Shown here one piece after another: positions 29,489 to 37,572 of a DNA stretch of 64,000 bases. Source of the stretch: Nocardia miyunensis NBRC 108239 (GTDB lineage Bacteria; Actinomycetota; Actinomycetes; Mycobacteriales; Mycobacteriaceae); NCBI RefSeq assembly GCF_001613065.1, contig NZ_BDBQ01000028.1, forward strand, positions 53,745 to 117,744, given 5' to 3'. Numbering within the stretch: the first letter of the stretch is position 1; each line of letters opens with the position of its first letter. The notes below the pieces were generated by a model. The model ran no database searches. It worked only from the letters and a program-made list of their open reading frames with translations, and was not told where the DNA came from. Position numbers and translations under genes: made by a program.

Positions 29489-30811
29489 TCACACCCGCGC
29501 CGCCAGCTCCGCGTTCATCTTCGTCCAATCAATCGCTTTCTCCCATTTCCCGACGACGACCGTGGCCAGACAGTTCCCGGCGATATTGGTGAACACGAAG
29601 GCCGCCGAGAGGATCTTGTGGACCCCGAGGATGAGCGCCACGCTGGCCACCGGGATGGTGTGGGTGGCGGCGAGGGTCAGCGCGAGCATCGGGATCGCCG
29701 AACCCGCGACCCCCGCGCCCCCCTTCGAGGTCAACAGCAACACGAACATCAGGCTCAACTGACCGGCTACGCCGAGGTGGGTATCGGTCGCCTGCGCCAG
29801 GAAAACACTCGTCGCCGCCCAGTACAGGCACGTGCCGTCGTGGTTGAAGCTGTACGCCGTCGGCAGGACCAGACCCACCACCGAGTCGCTCACACCCAGC
29901 TTCTCGAGCTTGGCCGTCAACTGCGGAAAGACGCTTTCCGAGGAACTCGTCCCGATGACCAGCAGAAGTTCCTCCCGGAAATACCGCAACAATTTCCAGA
30001 GGCTGACACCGGCGAAGAACGAAATGGGCCACAGGATGACGACGAAGAACACCGCCACGGTGAGAAAGAAGACGAGCACCAGCGAGCCGAGCGACAACAG
30101 GGTGTGCAAGCCGTAACTGGCCACCGAGTAGGCGATCGCCGCACACGCAGCCAGCGGCGCGAGCCGCATGACCTTGCCGATGACCCAGAACAGACTCTGC
30201 TGCACGGTGTCGATGACCCCCACCAGCGGTTCGGCCTTGGCGCCGAGTGCGGCGACACCGCAGCCGAACAACGCCGAGAACACCAGCACCTGCAGAATAT
30301 CGCCCTTGGCGAAGGCATCGACCGCGCTGGTCGGCACCAGACCTTCCAGGAAGGTCGACAAGCTCATGGATTTCGCGGCGTGCACGGACTTCGCGCCGCT
30401 CAACGACGCCGGATCGACGTGCATGCCGGACCCGGGGTGCAGCACGTTGACCACGACCAGACCGATCACCAGCGCGAAGGTGGTCACCACCTCGAAGTAG
30501 AGGATCGCCTTCACCGCGATCCGTCCGACCTTGCCGAAATCGCGGACCTTGGCGATTCCGAGGGTGACCGTGCAGAAGACCACCAGCCCGACCACCATCT
30601 GGATCAGATTGATGAATATCGTGCTGACCACGTTGACGTTCTTCCCGACGATCGGGACGAAGACGCCCAGAAGAACGCCGAGCACCATGCCGACGAGGAC
30701 CTGAAAAGTCAGGTCCTTGTACAGCGGTTTACTGAAGGGGCTCAATGCCTTCCAGTCGAATCGCCGAGACCGTGACTGTTCGGGTTGGGACAAGTCCTCC
30801 GAAAGGGACAT
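29489..30811 (-). CDS. dicarboxylate/amino acid:cation symporter (DAACS, DctA-like)
   Basis: A 440-residue transporter starts at ATG 30811. About eight membrane helices are visible plus the two re-entrant hairpins of the family: GTSSSESVFPQLTAKLEKLG (the serine-rich HP1 motif) and the helix-7 motif FNHDGTCLY (NxDGT). The family symports C4-dicarboxylates or Glu/Asp with H+ or Na+. It is last in a three-gene unit with the dihydroxyphthalate-decarboxylase-like and amidohydrolase genes, so it may import an aromatic or aliphatic dicarboxylate for them. The gap to the upstream gene is 85 bases. Confidence 0.92.
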   Translation of the reverse strand: MSLSEDLSQPEQSRSRRFDWKALSPFSKPLYKDLTFQVLVGMVLGVLLGVFVPIVGKNVNVVSTIFINLIQMVVGLVVFCTVTLGIAKVRDFGKVGRIAVKAILYFEVVTTFALVIGLVVVNVLHPGSGMHVDPASLSGAKSVHAAKSMSLSTFLEGLVPTSAVDAFAKGDILQVLVFSALFGCGVAALGAKAEPLVGVIDTVQQSLFWVIGKVMRLAPLAACAAIAYSVASYGLHTLLSLGSLVLVFFLTVAVFFVVILWPISFFAGVSLWKLLRYFREELLLVIGTSSSESVFPQLTAKLEKLGVSDSVVGLVLPTAYSFNHDGTCLYWAATSVFLAQATDTHLGVAGQLSLMFVLLLTSKGGAGVAGSAIPMLALTLAATHTIPVASVALILGVHKILSAAFVFTNIAGNCLATVVVGKWEKAIDWTKMNAELAARV

Positions 30812-30896
30812 GCGGTACTTCTCTCTGAACAACGCCGGTGCGGCGTCAGGGATGGCACGGACCCGGCGGGCCCGTGCCGCTATCGGGGGATCGAGT

Positions 30897-31793
30897 TCAC
30901 GCTCGGGGCGCGGGCAGCCGGTCGAGCGGAGCGAACACCTCTGCCGAGGTCAGCGGCCGGGGCAGCATGCCCTGGGCATGGCATTGTGCGGCGATGGCGT
31001 CGATCGGGCCGGTCAGCCGCGACAACCCGGAGGCGGTGACCGGGATACCCGTGGCGCGCTCGGCGGCCAGGTGCTCGGCGCGGGTCAGCATCTCCCAGAC
31101 CCGGCCGACTGCCTCGGGGTGGTCCTTCAGAGTGGGCAGCGACACCGCCACGAGGTGGTTGACCGGGACGTAGCCGTGCTCGTCGTACCATCGTCGATCA
31201 CGTTGCCGCGCTTGGCTTATCAGCGGGACGAACTCATCGCCGTCCGGCAGGTCGTTGCCGAAGATCGCCGCGTCGATCTCGCCGTCGCGCAGGGCGTCGG
31301 CGAGAGGTTTCGACAGGGTGCGGGAGACGAAGTCCGGATCCTCGTACTCGGGGACGTGCGCGGGATCCTGGGTCAGCCACGTCATGTCCTCGGCACGCAG
31401 GCCGTAGTCCTCGCGCAGGTGGGTGCGGATCCAGAAGCCGGTGGTCTGGGTGTAGGAACGCACACCGATGCGTCGACCGCGCAGTTCGGTGGGCTCGTCG
31501 ATCGCGTCATCGGCTCGGCCGACCAGACATCCCCGCTGGAAGCGTCCGGCCACGACGACGGGCAGCAGCGCGATCGGATGACCGTAGGCGACCGCTTGCA
31601 GCGCGGTGACGACGGCCAGCTCGCAGACGTCGAAGCTCTGCTCGCGCACCATCGGCGCGAACGCCCGATGGATGGGGTCGACGTCGGCGAAGTCGAGCCG
31701 CACCGTCGGGTCGGTCATCTCGCGACTGCGAAGTATCTGTGCGACAGGGTGTTTGCCCAGCGCCGTGGTCAGGGTGACGGTCTGCTCAGACAT
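30897..31793 (-). CDS. 4,5-dihydroxyphthalate decarboxylase-like protein (periplasmic-binding fold)
   Basis: The 298-residue protein has the type-2 periplasmic-binding fold without a signal peptide. It resembles the Pht5/4,5-dihydroxyphthalate decarboxylase group: LDFADVDPIHRAFAPMVREQ, SFDVCELAVVTALQAVAYGH, ELRGRRIGVRSYTQTTGFWI, and NDLPDGDEFVPLI. The group includes true decarboxylases and uncharacterised relatives. It overlaps the upstream amidohydrolase by eight bases. The pairing with an amidohydrolase of the LigI/pyrone type and a dicarboxylate symporter suggests catabolism of a phthalate-like or other carboxylated ring compound. Confidence 0.75.
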   Translation of the reverse strand: MSEQTVTLTTALGKHPVAQILRSREMTDPTVRLDFADVDPIHRAFAPMVREQSFDVCELAVVTALQAVAYGHPIALLPVVVAGRFQRGCLVGRADDAIDEPTELRGRRIGVRSYTQTTGFWIRTHLREDYGLRAEDMTWLTQDPAHVPEYEDPDFVSRTLSKPLADALRDGEIDAAIFGNDLPDGDEFVPLISQARQRDRRWYDEHGYVPVNHLVAVSLPTLKDHPEAVGRVWEMLTRAEHLAAERATGIPVTASGLSRLTGPIDAIAAQCHAQGMLPRPLTSAEVFAPLDRLPAPRA

Positions 31794-32649
31794 GCTGGGC
31801 CCCCTCCTCGCGCACCCCGTAGAAGTGCGCGACGCTGCCGCCGAAGATGTTGGCGGCGTCGGCCGGATCCAGCCCGCTGAGCGCGCTGCGGGCGTCGGCG
31901 AGAAGTCCGGACAGGGCTCCCGCCGCGGCGGGGAAATTCGATCCCCACATGAGCCGCTGCGACCCGTAGGCGGCGAGCAGCGCTGCCAAGAAAGCCTCGA
32001 CAGTCGATGCGCCCTCGCCCGCCGCGTGCAGCGCCCGGTGGGTCACCTTCAGATGCACCCCGGGGTATTCGGCGAGCTGGAAGAGCCCGCGTGCCTCGGC
32101 ATACGGCGAGCCGTCCGACAGGATCGGCCGGGCGCAGTGGTCGAGGACGACCTTGACCCGCGGGAACTGCTCGAGGATGCGTCGCAGTGCCGGGATTCCC
32201 TCGAGCGTCATCTGCAGACAGACCGGGATGCTCTGGTCCTGAGCGCATTCCCACACCGGATAGGAGTCCTCGTGGCCCAGCCAATCCGCCTGTCCCGGCA
32301 TGGTGGTGCCGGTGGTGAACAGGCGGAAGCCCGAAAGTCCCGCACTCTGCCAGTGTTTTATGCGATCTACCGCGTCGGGCGCCAGCGCGTCGAGGGAGAA
32401 CACGCCGGTCAGCCGATCGGGATGGGCGCGCACCGAATCGGCCAGATACCGGTTGTCGTGGCCGTAGACCGTCGATGCCTGAACCACGACAGCCCGGTCG
32501 ATCCCGGCCTCGTCGAGCGCGGCCAGCAGGCCGTCGACGTCGACCGGATGCTCGATCGACCAGGTGGATTGCCGTCCGCCGATGGGGTTCACCGGATACC
32601 GGTCCGCGTCGGTGGCGATGACATGCGTGTGTGAATCGATGATGCTCAC
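31786..32649 (-). CDS. amidohydrolase-family (LigI/PDC hydrolase-like) protein
   Basis: A 287-residue TIM-barrel hydrolase. The N-terminal metal site is IIDSHTHVI (HxH), with VVVQASTVYGHDNRYLADSV and, later, VVLDHCARPI and the C-terminal RLMWGSNFPAAAG (metal Asp replaced by Asn in SNF/SDW position). The loss of Asp in the last motif is noteworthy, since the usual sequence is GSDWP. The family includes 2-pyrone-4,6-dicarboxylate lactonase and aromatic-acid decarboxylases. It is first in the operon leading to the symporter. Whether the Asn is tolerated is unknown. Confidence 0.82.
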   Translation of the reverse strand: MSIIDSHTHVIATDADRYPVNPIGGRQSTWSIEHPVDVDGLLAALDEAGIDRAVVVQASTVYGHDNRYLADSVRAHPDRLTGVFSLDALAPDAVDRIKHWQSAGLSGFRLFTTGTTMPGQADWLGHEDSYPVWECAQDQSIPVCLQMTLEGIPALRRILEQFPRVKVVLDHCARPILSDGSPYAEARGLFQLAEYPGVHLKVTHRALHAAGEGASTVEAFLAALLAAYGSQRLMWGSNFPAAAGALSGLLADARSALSGLDPADAANIFGGSVAHFYGVREEGAQHV

Positions 32650-33066
32650 GGTGGCTGTGCTCCTTGCGTTCTGCTGGTGGTCGATCGGGAGTTCAGCCGT
32701 GGGTACACGCGCTGCGCCGGGCGCCCGACGCGGGCAGGGCGGTCGTGTGATGGCCGTCGACGTCGACGATCAAATGCGTTCTCCTTCGCGGTCCGCGGCG
32801 CGGGCGGGGCACACCGGATATCCGAGGCCGGGCACATCTGCGCCGAGAGTCGGTCGCCCCCGTCGATGTGTGTGGTGGCACACATCGTCGGTGGGATGTG
32901 TCACCAGACACAGTCGCCGAAACGCCTCGGAGCCTATCTGTTCACATAATTGTTGACAATAGCGTTGGCGATCTTGATGCTTTAAGTGATGGACTGCGCC
33001 GGTGCGCAGGAAAGGAGGCCGAGACGCTGCGTCGCTGAGCGCGTTCGGGCCGGGTGGTCGATTCCG
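32650..33066 (-). other. upstream region of the amidohydrolase operon
   Basis: This 417-base gap has no convincing gene; a 79-codon minus-strand frame (32646-32885) lacks any family signal. It holds two palindromes described separately and an AT-richer stretch near 32940-32990 (TTCACATAATTGTTGACAAT), where TTGACA could be a -35 element. Confidence 0.45.
32865..32912 (+). promoter_or_regulatory. pair of TGTGT-type palindromic operators
   Basis: Two inverted repeats stand close together: GATGTGTG TGGTGG CACACATC (32865-32886) and TGTGTC ACCA GACACA (32897-32912). They share TGTGTS...SACACA arms and are centred about 29 bases apart, nearly three helical turns. They lie about 215 bases upstream of the amidohydrolase start and may bind a dimeric regulator such as a GntR or TetR protein encoded elsewhere. 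Confidence 0.55.
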
Positions 33067-33987
33067 CTAATGCCCGTCGGCGCAGGACCCCGTCGGAAGA
33101 TCGTTCAGATGCTTGGTGATCAGCGGGGCGATCTTGCTCAGCATCGTCGTGCCGTCGTCGAAGCCCCCCGAATTCGCCTGCGCGGCGATCGCGACCGCCA
33201 TCTGCCCGCTCGACGTTGTCACCAGGCCGAATTGGCGGACCAGATAGTTGCCCGCCGGATCGGGACCCCAACCGCCCTTGAAGACGACGTTGTCGAGATG
33301 CCCCAGGCCCCACTGCTGACCGGGGACCACCTTGCCCATCAGATCGGTGACCGTGTTCGCGTTGGGCAGGCACGGCAGATGTGCGGCGAACCGCGTCTGG
33401 TCGGCCAGCGACCACACGGCCTGGCCGAACGCCGAATAATCCGGGCGGGACCTGTTCGAGGGGACCTTGGTGGTGCTGTCGCCGCCCTGTTTCAAGATCT
33501 TCTGCACCGCCTGCGCGGCCTGGTCGGCGGTCCCGAGCGATTGCCACAGCGAGTCGGCGGCGCTGTTGTCCGATTCGGTGACGGCCGCGGACATCGCGTA
33601 ACTGGGCGTATTCCCGTTGGCGTTCAGTACGGCGAGGGTCAGCGGCACCTTCATCGTCGACCAGGCCGGGCCCGCGGTCCAATCACCCATCGACGTGACG
33701 GTGTCGCCGCCGACCGCCATGATCGCCATCCCGGCGTGCCCGCCCAGGGTCGGCAGCAGGGACGCGAAATCGGCGGCCAGCGTTCCGGGTAACGCCACCA
33801 TCGGACCGGGGCTGGTGGCGCTGCTCGGGCGGGCCGGGATCGGGGCGAGAGTGGCGTTGTCGGCGGTGGTGGTGGTGGTCGAGCACGCCGCGACCGCGAG
33901 CAGGGTCAGCCCGTACACGGCTGCCCCGAGGCTCCTGCGCCACCTGATCGGCTCTCTGGGTACGTGCAACCCGGCCACCTCCACCAT
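33067..33987 (-). CDS. lipoprotein with beta-lactamase/serine hydrolase fold
   Basis: A 306-residue protein has a lipobox LLAVAAC with Cys35 as the lipidation site, preceded by an RWRR-containing n-region. The class A beta-lactamase-type motifs are present: SxxK as Ser110-Lys113 (WSTMKVPL), SDN at 139-141 (TESDNSAAD), and a KTG-like KGG in VVFKGGWGPDP. There is no clear Omega-loop Glu, so it is more likely a penicillin-binding or inactive relative, like mycobacterial LppW-type lipoproteins, than a resistance enzyme. A shorter start inside the first 15 residues is possible. Confidence 0.85.
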   Translation of the reverse strand: MVEVAGLHVPREPIRWRRSLGAAVYGLTLLAVAACSTTTTTADNATLAPIPARPSSATSPGPMVALPGTLAADFASLLPTLGGHAGMAIMAVGGDTVTSMGDWTAGPAWSTMKVPLTLAVLNANGNTPSYAMSAAVTESDNSAADSLWQSLGTADQAAQAVQKILKQGGDSTTKVPSNRSRPDYSAFGQAVWSLADQTRFAAHLPCLPNANTVTDLMGKVVPGQQWGLGHLDNVVFKGGWGPDPAGNYLVRQFGLVTTSSGQMAVAIAAQANSGGFDDGTTMLSKIAPLITKHLNDLPTGSCADGH

Positions 33988-34095
33988 CGCGCGGTGGCCC
34001 GTGTCCGGGCCACCGGTCAGTCGTGGAATTCTGTGCTGTTATGTCGGTGGGGTCAAATGCACCGACTCGCGATGGCGCATATGTGAAGCTCCCGC

Positions 34096-36804
34096 TCAGT
34101 ACACGTACACCACGGCGTTGTCGCCACCGGTGCAAGTGATCAAGCGACCAGTTGCCTCGCAGGTCATGGTGTACCTGCGGCCCGTGGTCGGGCTGACCGC
34201 GACCACCGACGTCGGCGGCTCGGTACTCGAATCGGCGGCCTTGGCGTACGCCTTGCGCACCGCCTCGGCGAATCCGCAGGTCGTCTGGGAACTGCCCGAT
34301 GCCGAGCGCGTGTATTCGGTGTTCTGTCCCGACGAACTCGACGAGCACGCCGTGGATCCGGCGGGCGGAGTCGAGGTGGCCGCGGCGGTCGTGGTGTCCG
34401 TGGGCTGGGTGACCGGTGCGGCCTGCGGAGCGGTGGCGGGCGCGACCGCGGCGGTCTGCTGCGTGGCCGACGAACTGGTCGTGGGGGATTTGCCGAATAC
34501 CTGCCAGCCGACCACGCCCACTCCGATGGCTACTGCCGCGCCGAGGAAGCCGAGCACCAGCGGCACCGCGACCGAGCGCTTCTTCGGTTTGCCGCCACGA
34601 TCGTCGTATCCGGCTGCGGTGTCGGCGTATTCGTAGTCGTCGGGGTAGACGCCGTTCTCGTCCGGGCCGTAGCCGAGGACGGAATGCATTGTGTGGTCGT
34701 CGTATTCGCCTGGGGCGTAGCCGTTTTCGGTGTATTCGCTCTCGGTGTATTCGCTTTCGGCGTATTCACCTTCGGCGTACTCGCTTTCGGCGTACTCGCT
34801 TTCGGCGTACTCGCTTTCGGCGTAGGCGCCCTGGTCGTATTCGTCTCGGCCGTACTCGTTGTCGTCGTATTCGGCGTCGTCGTATTCGGCGTAGCCCTGG
34901 CCGGTGTGTGTGGCATCCGGGTCGTAATCGCCGTAGTCGTCCTCGTAGCCGTCGCCGGTGCGGTACCCGGTCTCGCGGTCGTAACCGTCCTGCCGCCCGT
35001 ACTCCGACTCGTCCTCGTATTCCGCGTAACCCGCACCGATCACGCCCGCACCGATCACGCCCGCGGCGTGCGGCAGCAGTTCGGTGTGCGGTGTGGGATC
35101 GGGCGAATCCATTCCTCGCTGCGGCAGTTTCGGCGCTTGCGAGGTCGGCTCCGGTGACTGCGGCGGCAGATTCAACGCCTGATCGGACGATTCCGGTGCT
35201 CGCTGCGGGAGCTTCGGCGTCGGCTGGACCGGCTGTGGCGCTTGCTGCGGCAGTAGCGACATCGGCTGGACCGGCTGCGAGGCTCGCTGCGGGAGTGGCG
35301 GTGTCGATGGCGGCTCCGCTCTGGGCGGGATGTCCGTTGTCGACTGCGGCGCACGCTGAGGGAGCTTGGGCGCCTGCGGAGTCGATTCCGGCGCACGCTT
35401 CGGCAGTCCCGGTTCCTGCGACGACGCGAACCGGAATTCCTCCCGGGGCATCCGGGTCGGATCCGCGGGCGTGATCACCGGAAGGTCGCTGCTGGTATCG
35501 CGTTCCTCCGGATCGGGAGGCGCGACGATCCGCAGCGAACCGGTCGTCTCGTAACCGCGTGGGGCGGGGGCCGGTTCGTCGGGGATGTCCTGATCCGCGG
35601 AGATCGGGACCGGGCCGCGCGCCATCGCGGTGGTCGTCTCGTCGGCATTGGACGGAATGCCCGTGCCCGCGCCGGTCCGCATGACCGTGGTCGCCGAACC
35701 CGCGGCCGGGGGAATCTCCTCGCGGGGCTCGGGCCGATGCACCTCGTCGCCGCGCGGCTGGAACTGCGCCGCGATCGTCGGCCCGTCGGGCCCGAACGGC
35801 TGGAACGTGGTGGGGCGCAACACCGGTCGGGACGCGCCGGAGTCGGGGGCAACCCGCTGCGGCAACGGCGGCAGGGGACCCGCCTGCAGCGAACCGGTGT
35901 CCTGCGGCCGCGGCTGCTCGACCGGGACGGGCGGCGGCGGTGGCGGGGCGACAGCGGTTTCGCTCTCACCCGACAGGCCCACCGCGGCACGAGCGGCCCC
36001 GGCGAACTCGCCGGTCGTGGCGAAACGATCGTCCGGCGATTTCGACATGGCATGTGCGAGAACCGCATCCAGCGCCGCGGGCACGTCCGCACGTTGCAGG
36101 CTCGGGCGCGGCGGCGTCTCGGACAGATGCGCGCGAATCAGCGAACTCACGTTCTGCACCGGGAACGGCGTTGCGCCGGTGAGGCATTCGTACAGAACGC
36201 AGGCCAGCGAATAGGTGTCCGAACGGCCGTTGACCGGACCCGCGTCGAACCGCTCGGGCGCCATGTAGGTGTACGAACCCGCCGTGACGCCGACCATCGT
36301 GGTCGAGCTGTCGCCCTCGCTGCGGGCGATGCCGAAATCGGTGAGGAAGGCGAAATCGGTCGGCGTGACGAGGATATTGGCCGGTTTGACGTCGCGATGC
36401 ACCAGACCCGCGCCGTGCGCCGCGTCCAGCGCGGTGGCGATCTGCTCGACGATGTGCACCGCGCGTTCGGGATCCATCTGCCCCTGTCGGCGCAGCAGGG
36501 CGCGCAGGTTGTCCCCGCGAATCAGGCGCATGTCCAGATAGAGCATGCCCTCGATCTCGCCCGCGCGGTGGATCGGGACGATGTGCGGGTCGGCGATGCG
36601 CGTCGCGGCGTGCGATTCGCGGCGGAAGCGCTCGCGATACGCCGGGTCCTGGGCCAGTTCCTCGGGCAGCAACTTCAGGGCGACAACGCGATCGTTGTGC
36701 GTGTCGTACGCCTCGTAGACCTCGCCCATGGTGCCGCGGCCGAGCATGGAGCGCAGCTCGTACGGACCGAATCGGCCGCCGGTCCGCGGCCGCGATGCGT
36801 TCAC
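34096..36804 (-). CDS. large membrane Ser/Thr protein kinase with pentapeptide repeats
   Basis: A 902-residue kinase from GTG 36804, with GGAGG eight bases upstream; a longer frame to 36858 would precede the ribosome site. The kinase domain (about 13-275) has GRGTMGEVY, Lys44, HRD Asp138, DFG and APE (MAPERFD). A Pro/Ser-rich cytoplasmic linker follows (about 275-600), then an acidic Tyr-rich tract with EYAES-type repeats (about 658-692), one membrane helix (SVAVPLVLGFLGAAVAIGVG, about 740-765), and a short Ser/Thr-rich extracellular domain with two cysteine pairs. Many Ser/Thr/Tyr sites in the linker suggest regulation by phosphorylation. The ligand is unknown. Confidence 0.93.
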   Translation of the reverse strand: MNASRPRTGGRFGPYELRSMLGRGTMGEVYEAYDTHNDRVVALKLLPEELAQDPAYRERFRRESHAATRIADPHIVPIHRAGEIEGMLYLDMRLIRGDNLRALLRRQGQMDPERAVHIVEQIATALDAAHGAGLVHRDVKPANILVTPTDFAFLTDFGIARSEGDSSTTMVGVTAGSYTYMAPERFDAGPVNGRSDTYSLACVLYECLTGATPFPVQNVSSLIRAHLSETPPRPSLQRADVPAALDAVLAHAMSKSPDDRFATTGEFAGAARAAVGLSGESETAVAPPPPPPVPVEQPRPQDTGSLQAGPLPPLPQRVAPDSGASRPVLRPTTFQPFGPDGPTIAAQFQPRGDEVHRPEPREEIPPAAGSATTVMRTGAGTGIPSNADETTTAMARGPVPISADQDIPDEPAPAPRGYETTGSLRIVAPPDPEERDTSSDLPVITPADPTRMPREEFRFASSQEPGLPKRAPESTPQAPKLPQRAPQSTTDIPPRAEPPSTPPLPQRASQPVQPMSLLPQQAPQPVQPTPKLPQRAPESSDQALNLPPQSPEPTSQAPKLPQRGMDSPDPTPHTELLPHAAGVIGAGVIGAGYAEYEDESEYGRQDGYDRETGYRTGDGYEDDYGDYDPDATHTGQGYAEYDDAEYDDNEYGRDEYDQGAYAESEYAESEYAESEYAEGEYAESEYTESEYTENGYAPGEYDDHTMHSVLGYGPDENGVYPDDYEYADTAAGYDDRGGKPKKRSVAVPLVLGFLGAAVAIGVGVVGWQVFGKSPTTSSSATQQTAAVAPATAPQAAPVTQPTDTTTAAATSTPPAGSTACSSSSSGQNTEYTRSASGSSQTTCGFAEAVRKAYAKAADSSTEPPTSVVAVSPTTGRRYTMTCEATGRLITCTGGDNAVVYVY
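34726..34832 (-). repeat. 15-bp repeats encoding EYAES-type pentapeptides
   Basis: Seven or so copies of a 15-base unit (GTACTCGCTTTCGGC and variants on the plus strand) encode AESEY/TESEY pentapeptides within the kinase linker. The three central copies are identical at the DNA level, which points to recent slippage and possible length variation among strains. Confidence 0.8.
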
Positions 36805-36876
36805 CGGTGAAACCTCCGTCCCTGGGCAGGGTGCGACACCCGTGCCCGGCTGCTTCACCGGGGTTGCCTGCCCCTC

Positions 36877-37572
36877 TTACGCCGACGATTCTCCAGGTGC
36901 GACTACTCCGTGGTCAAACGCGAACACGATCGCCGCGGCTCGATCCCGTAACCCGAGCTTTCCGAAAATGTGTCCGACGTGGCTCTTTACCGTGACCTCG
37001 GAGATGCCCAACTCCGTGGCTATCTCGCTGTTCACCCGCCCGCGACCGATTCGCTGCAATACCTCGTACTCGCGCGCGGTCAGCTCGTCGAGTCCGGAAC
37101 GGGCCTTGACCGGAGTCGGCGCGACGGTGCGATATGCCGACAGCACTCGTCCGGTTACCGACGGATCGAGCCAGGATCCGCCGCCCGCGACCGTGCGCAC
37201 CGCGCGGATCAGATCCTCGGCGGGGGAGTCCTTGAGGATGAATCCGGCCGCGCCCGCGCGCAGTGCGCCCGAGAGTAGTTGATCGTCGTCGAAGGTGGTC
37301 AGCACCAGAACCGGCGGCGCGTCGGTGCGCGAGCGCAGGATTCGGGTGGCGTCGATGCCGCCGACGCGTTTCATCCGCAGATCCATCAGCACCACGTCGG
37401 CGGGCTGTGTGGCGAGCGCGGCCGCGACCTCGTCGCCGTCGGCGCATTCGCTCACCAGGAAACCGTCGCGGCGGCGCAGGATCCGGCGCAGGCCGCCGCG
37501 CACCAGCTCCTGATCGTCGACGACGAGTACGCCGAGCGCGTTCTCGTCGCTCTGCGAAGTACCCGGAATCAC
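36877..37572 (-). CDS. NarL/LuxR-type response regulator
   Basis: A 231-residue regulator is read from GTG 37572. Its receiver has Asp19-Asp20, phospho-acceptor Asp64 (VVLMDLRMKRVGG), TTF and LKDSP. The LuxR-type HTH is LTAREYEVLQRIGRGRVNSE, IATELGISEVTVKSHVGHIF. The start overlaps the stop of the histidine kinase gene by four bases (GTGA), so the two are coupled. It lies 72 bases before the big kinase gene on the same strand, though the gap may hold a separate promoter. Confidence 0.95.
   Translation of the reverse strand: MIPGTSQSDENALGVLVVDDQELVRGGLRRILRRRDGFLVSECADGDEVAAALATQPADVVLMDLRMKRVGGIDATRILRSRTDAPPVLVLTTFDDDQLLSGALRAGAAGFILKDSPAEDLIRAVRTVAGGGSWLDPSVTGRVLSAYRTVAPTPVKARSGLDELTAREYEVLQRIGRGRVNSEIATELGISEVTVKSHVGHIFGKLGLRDRAAAIVFAFDHGVVAPGESSA

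Noticed and set aside
33067..33987. Antibiotic-resistance beta-lactamase
   Set aside because: SxxK and SDN motifs are present, but I cannot find the Omega-loop Glu, and the lipoprotein type resembles mycobacterial LppW-like proteins, so resistance is not claimed.
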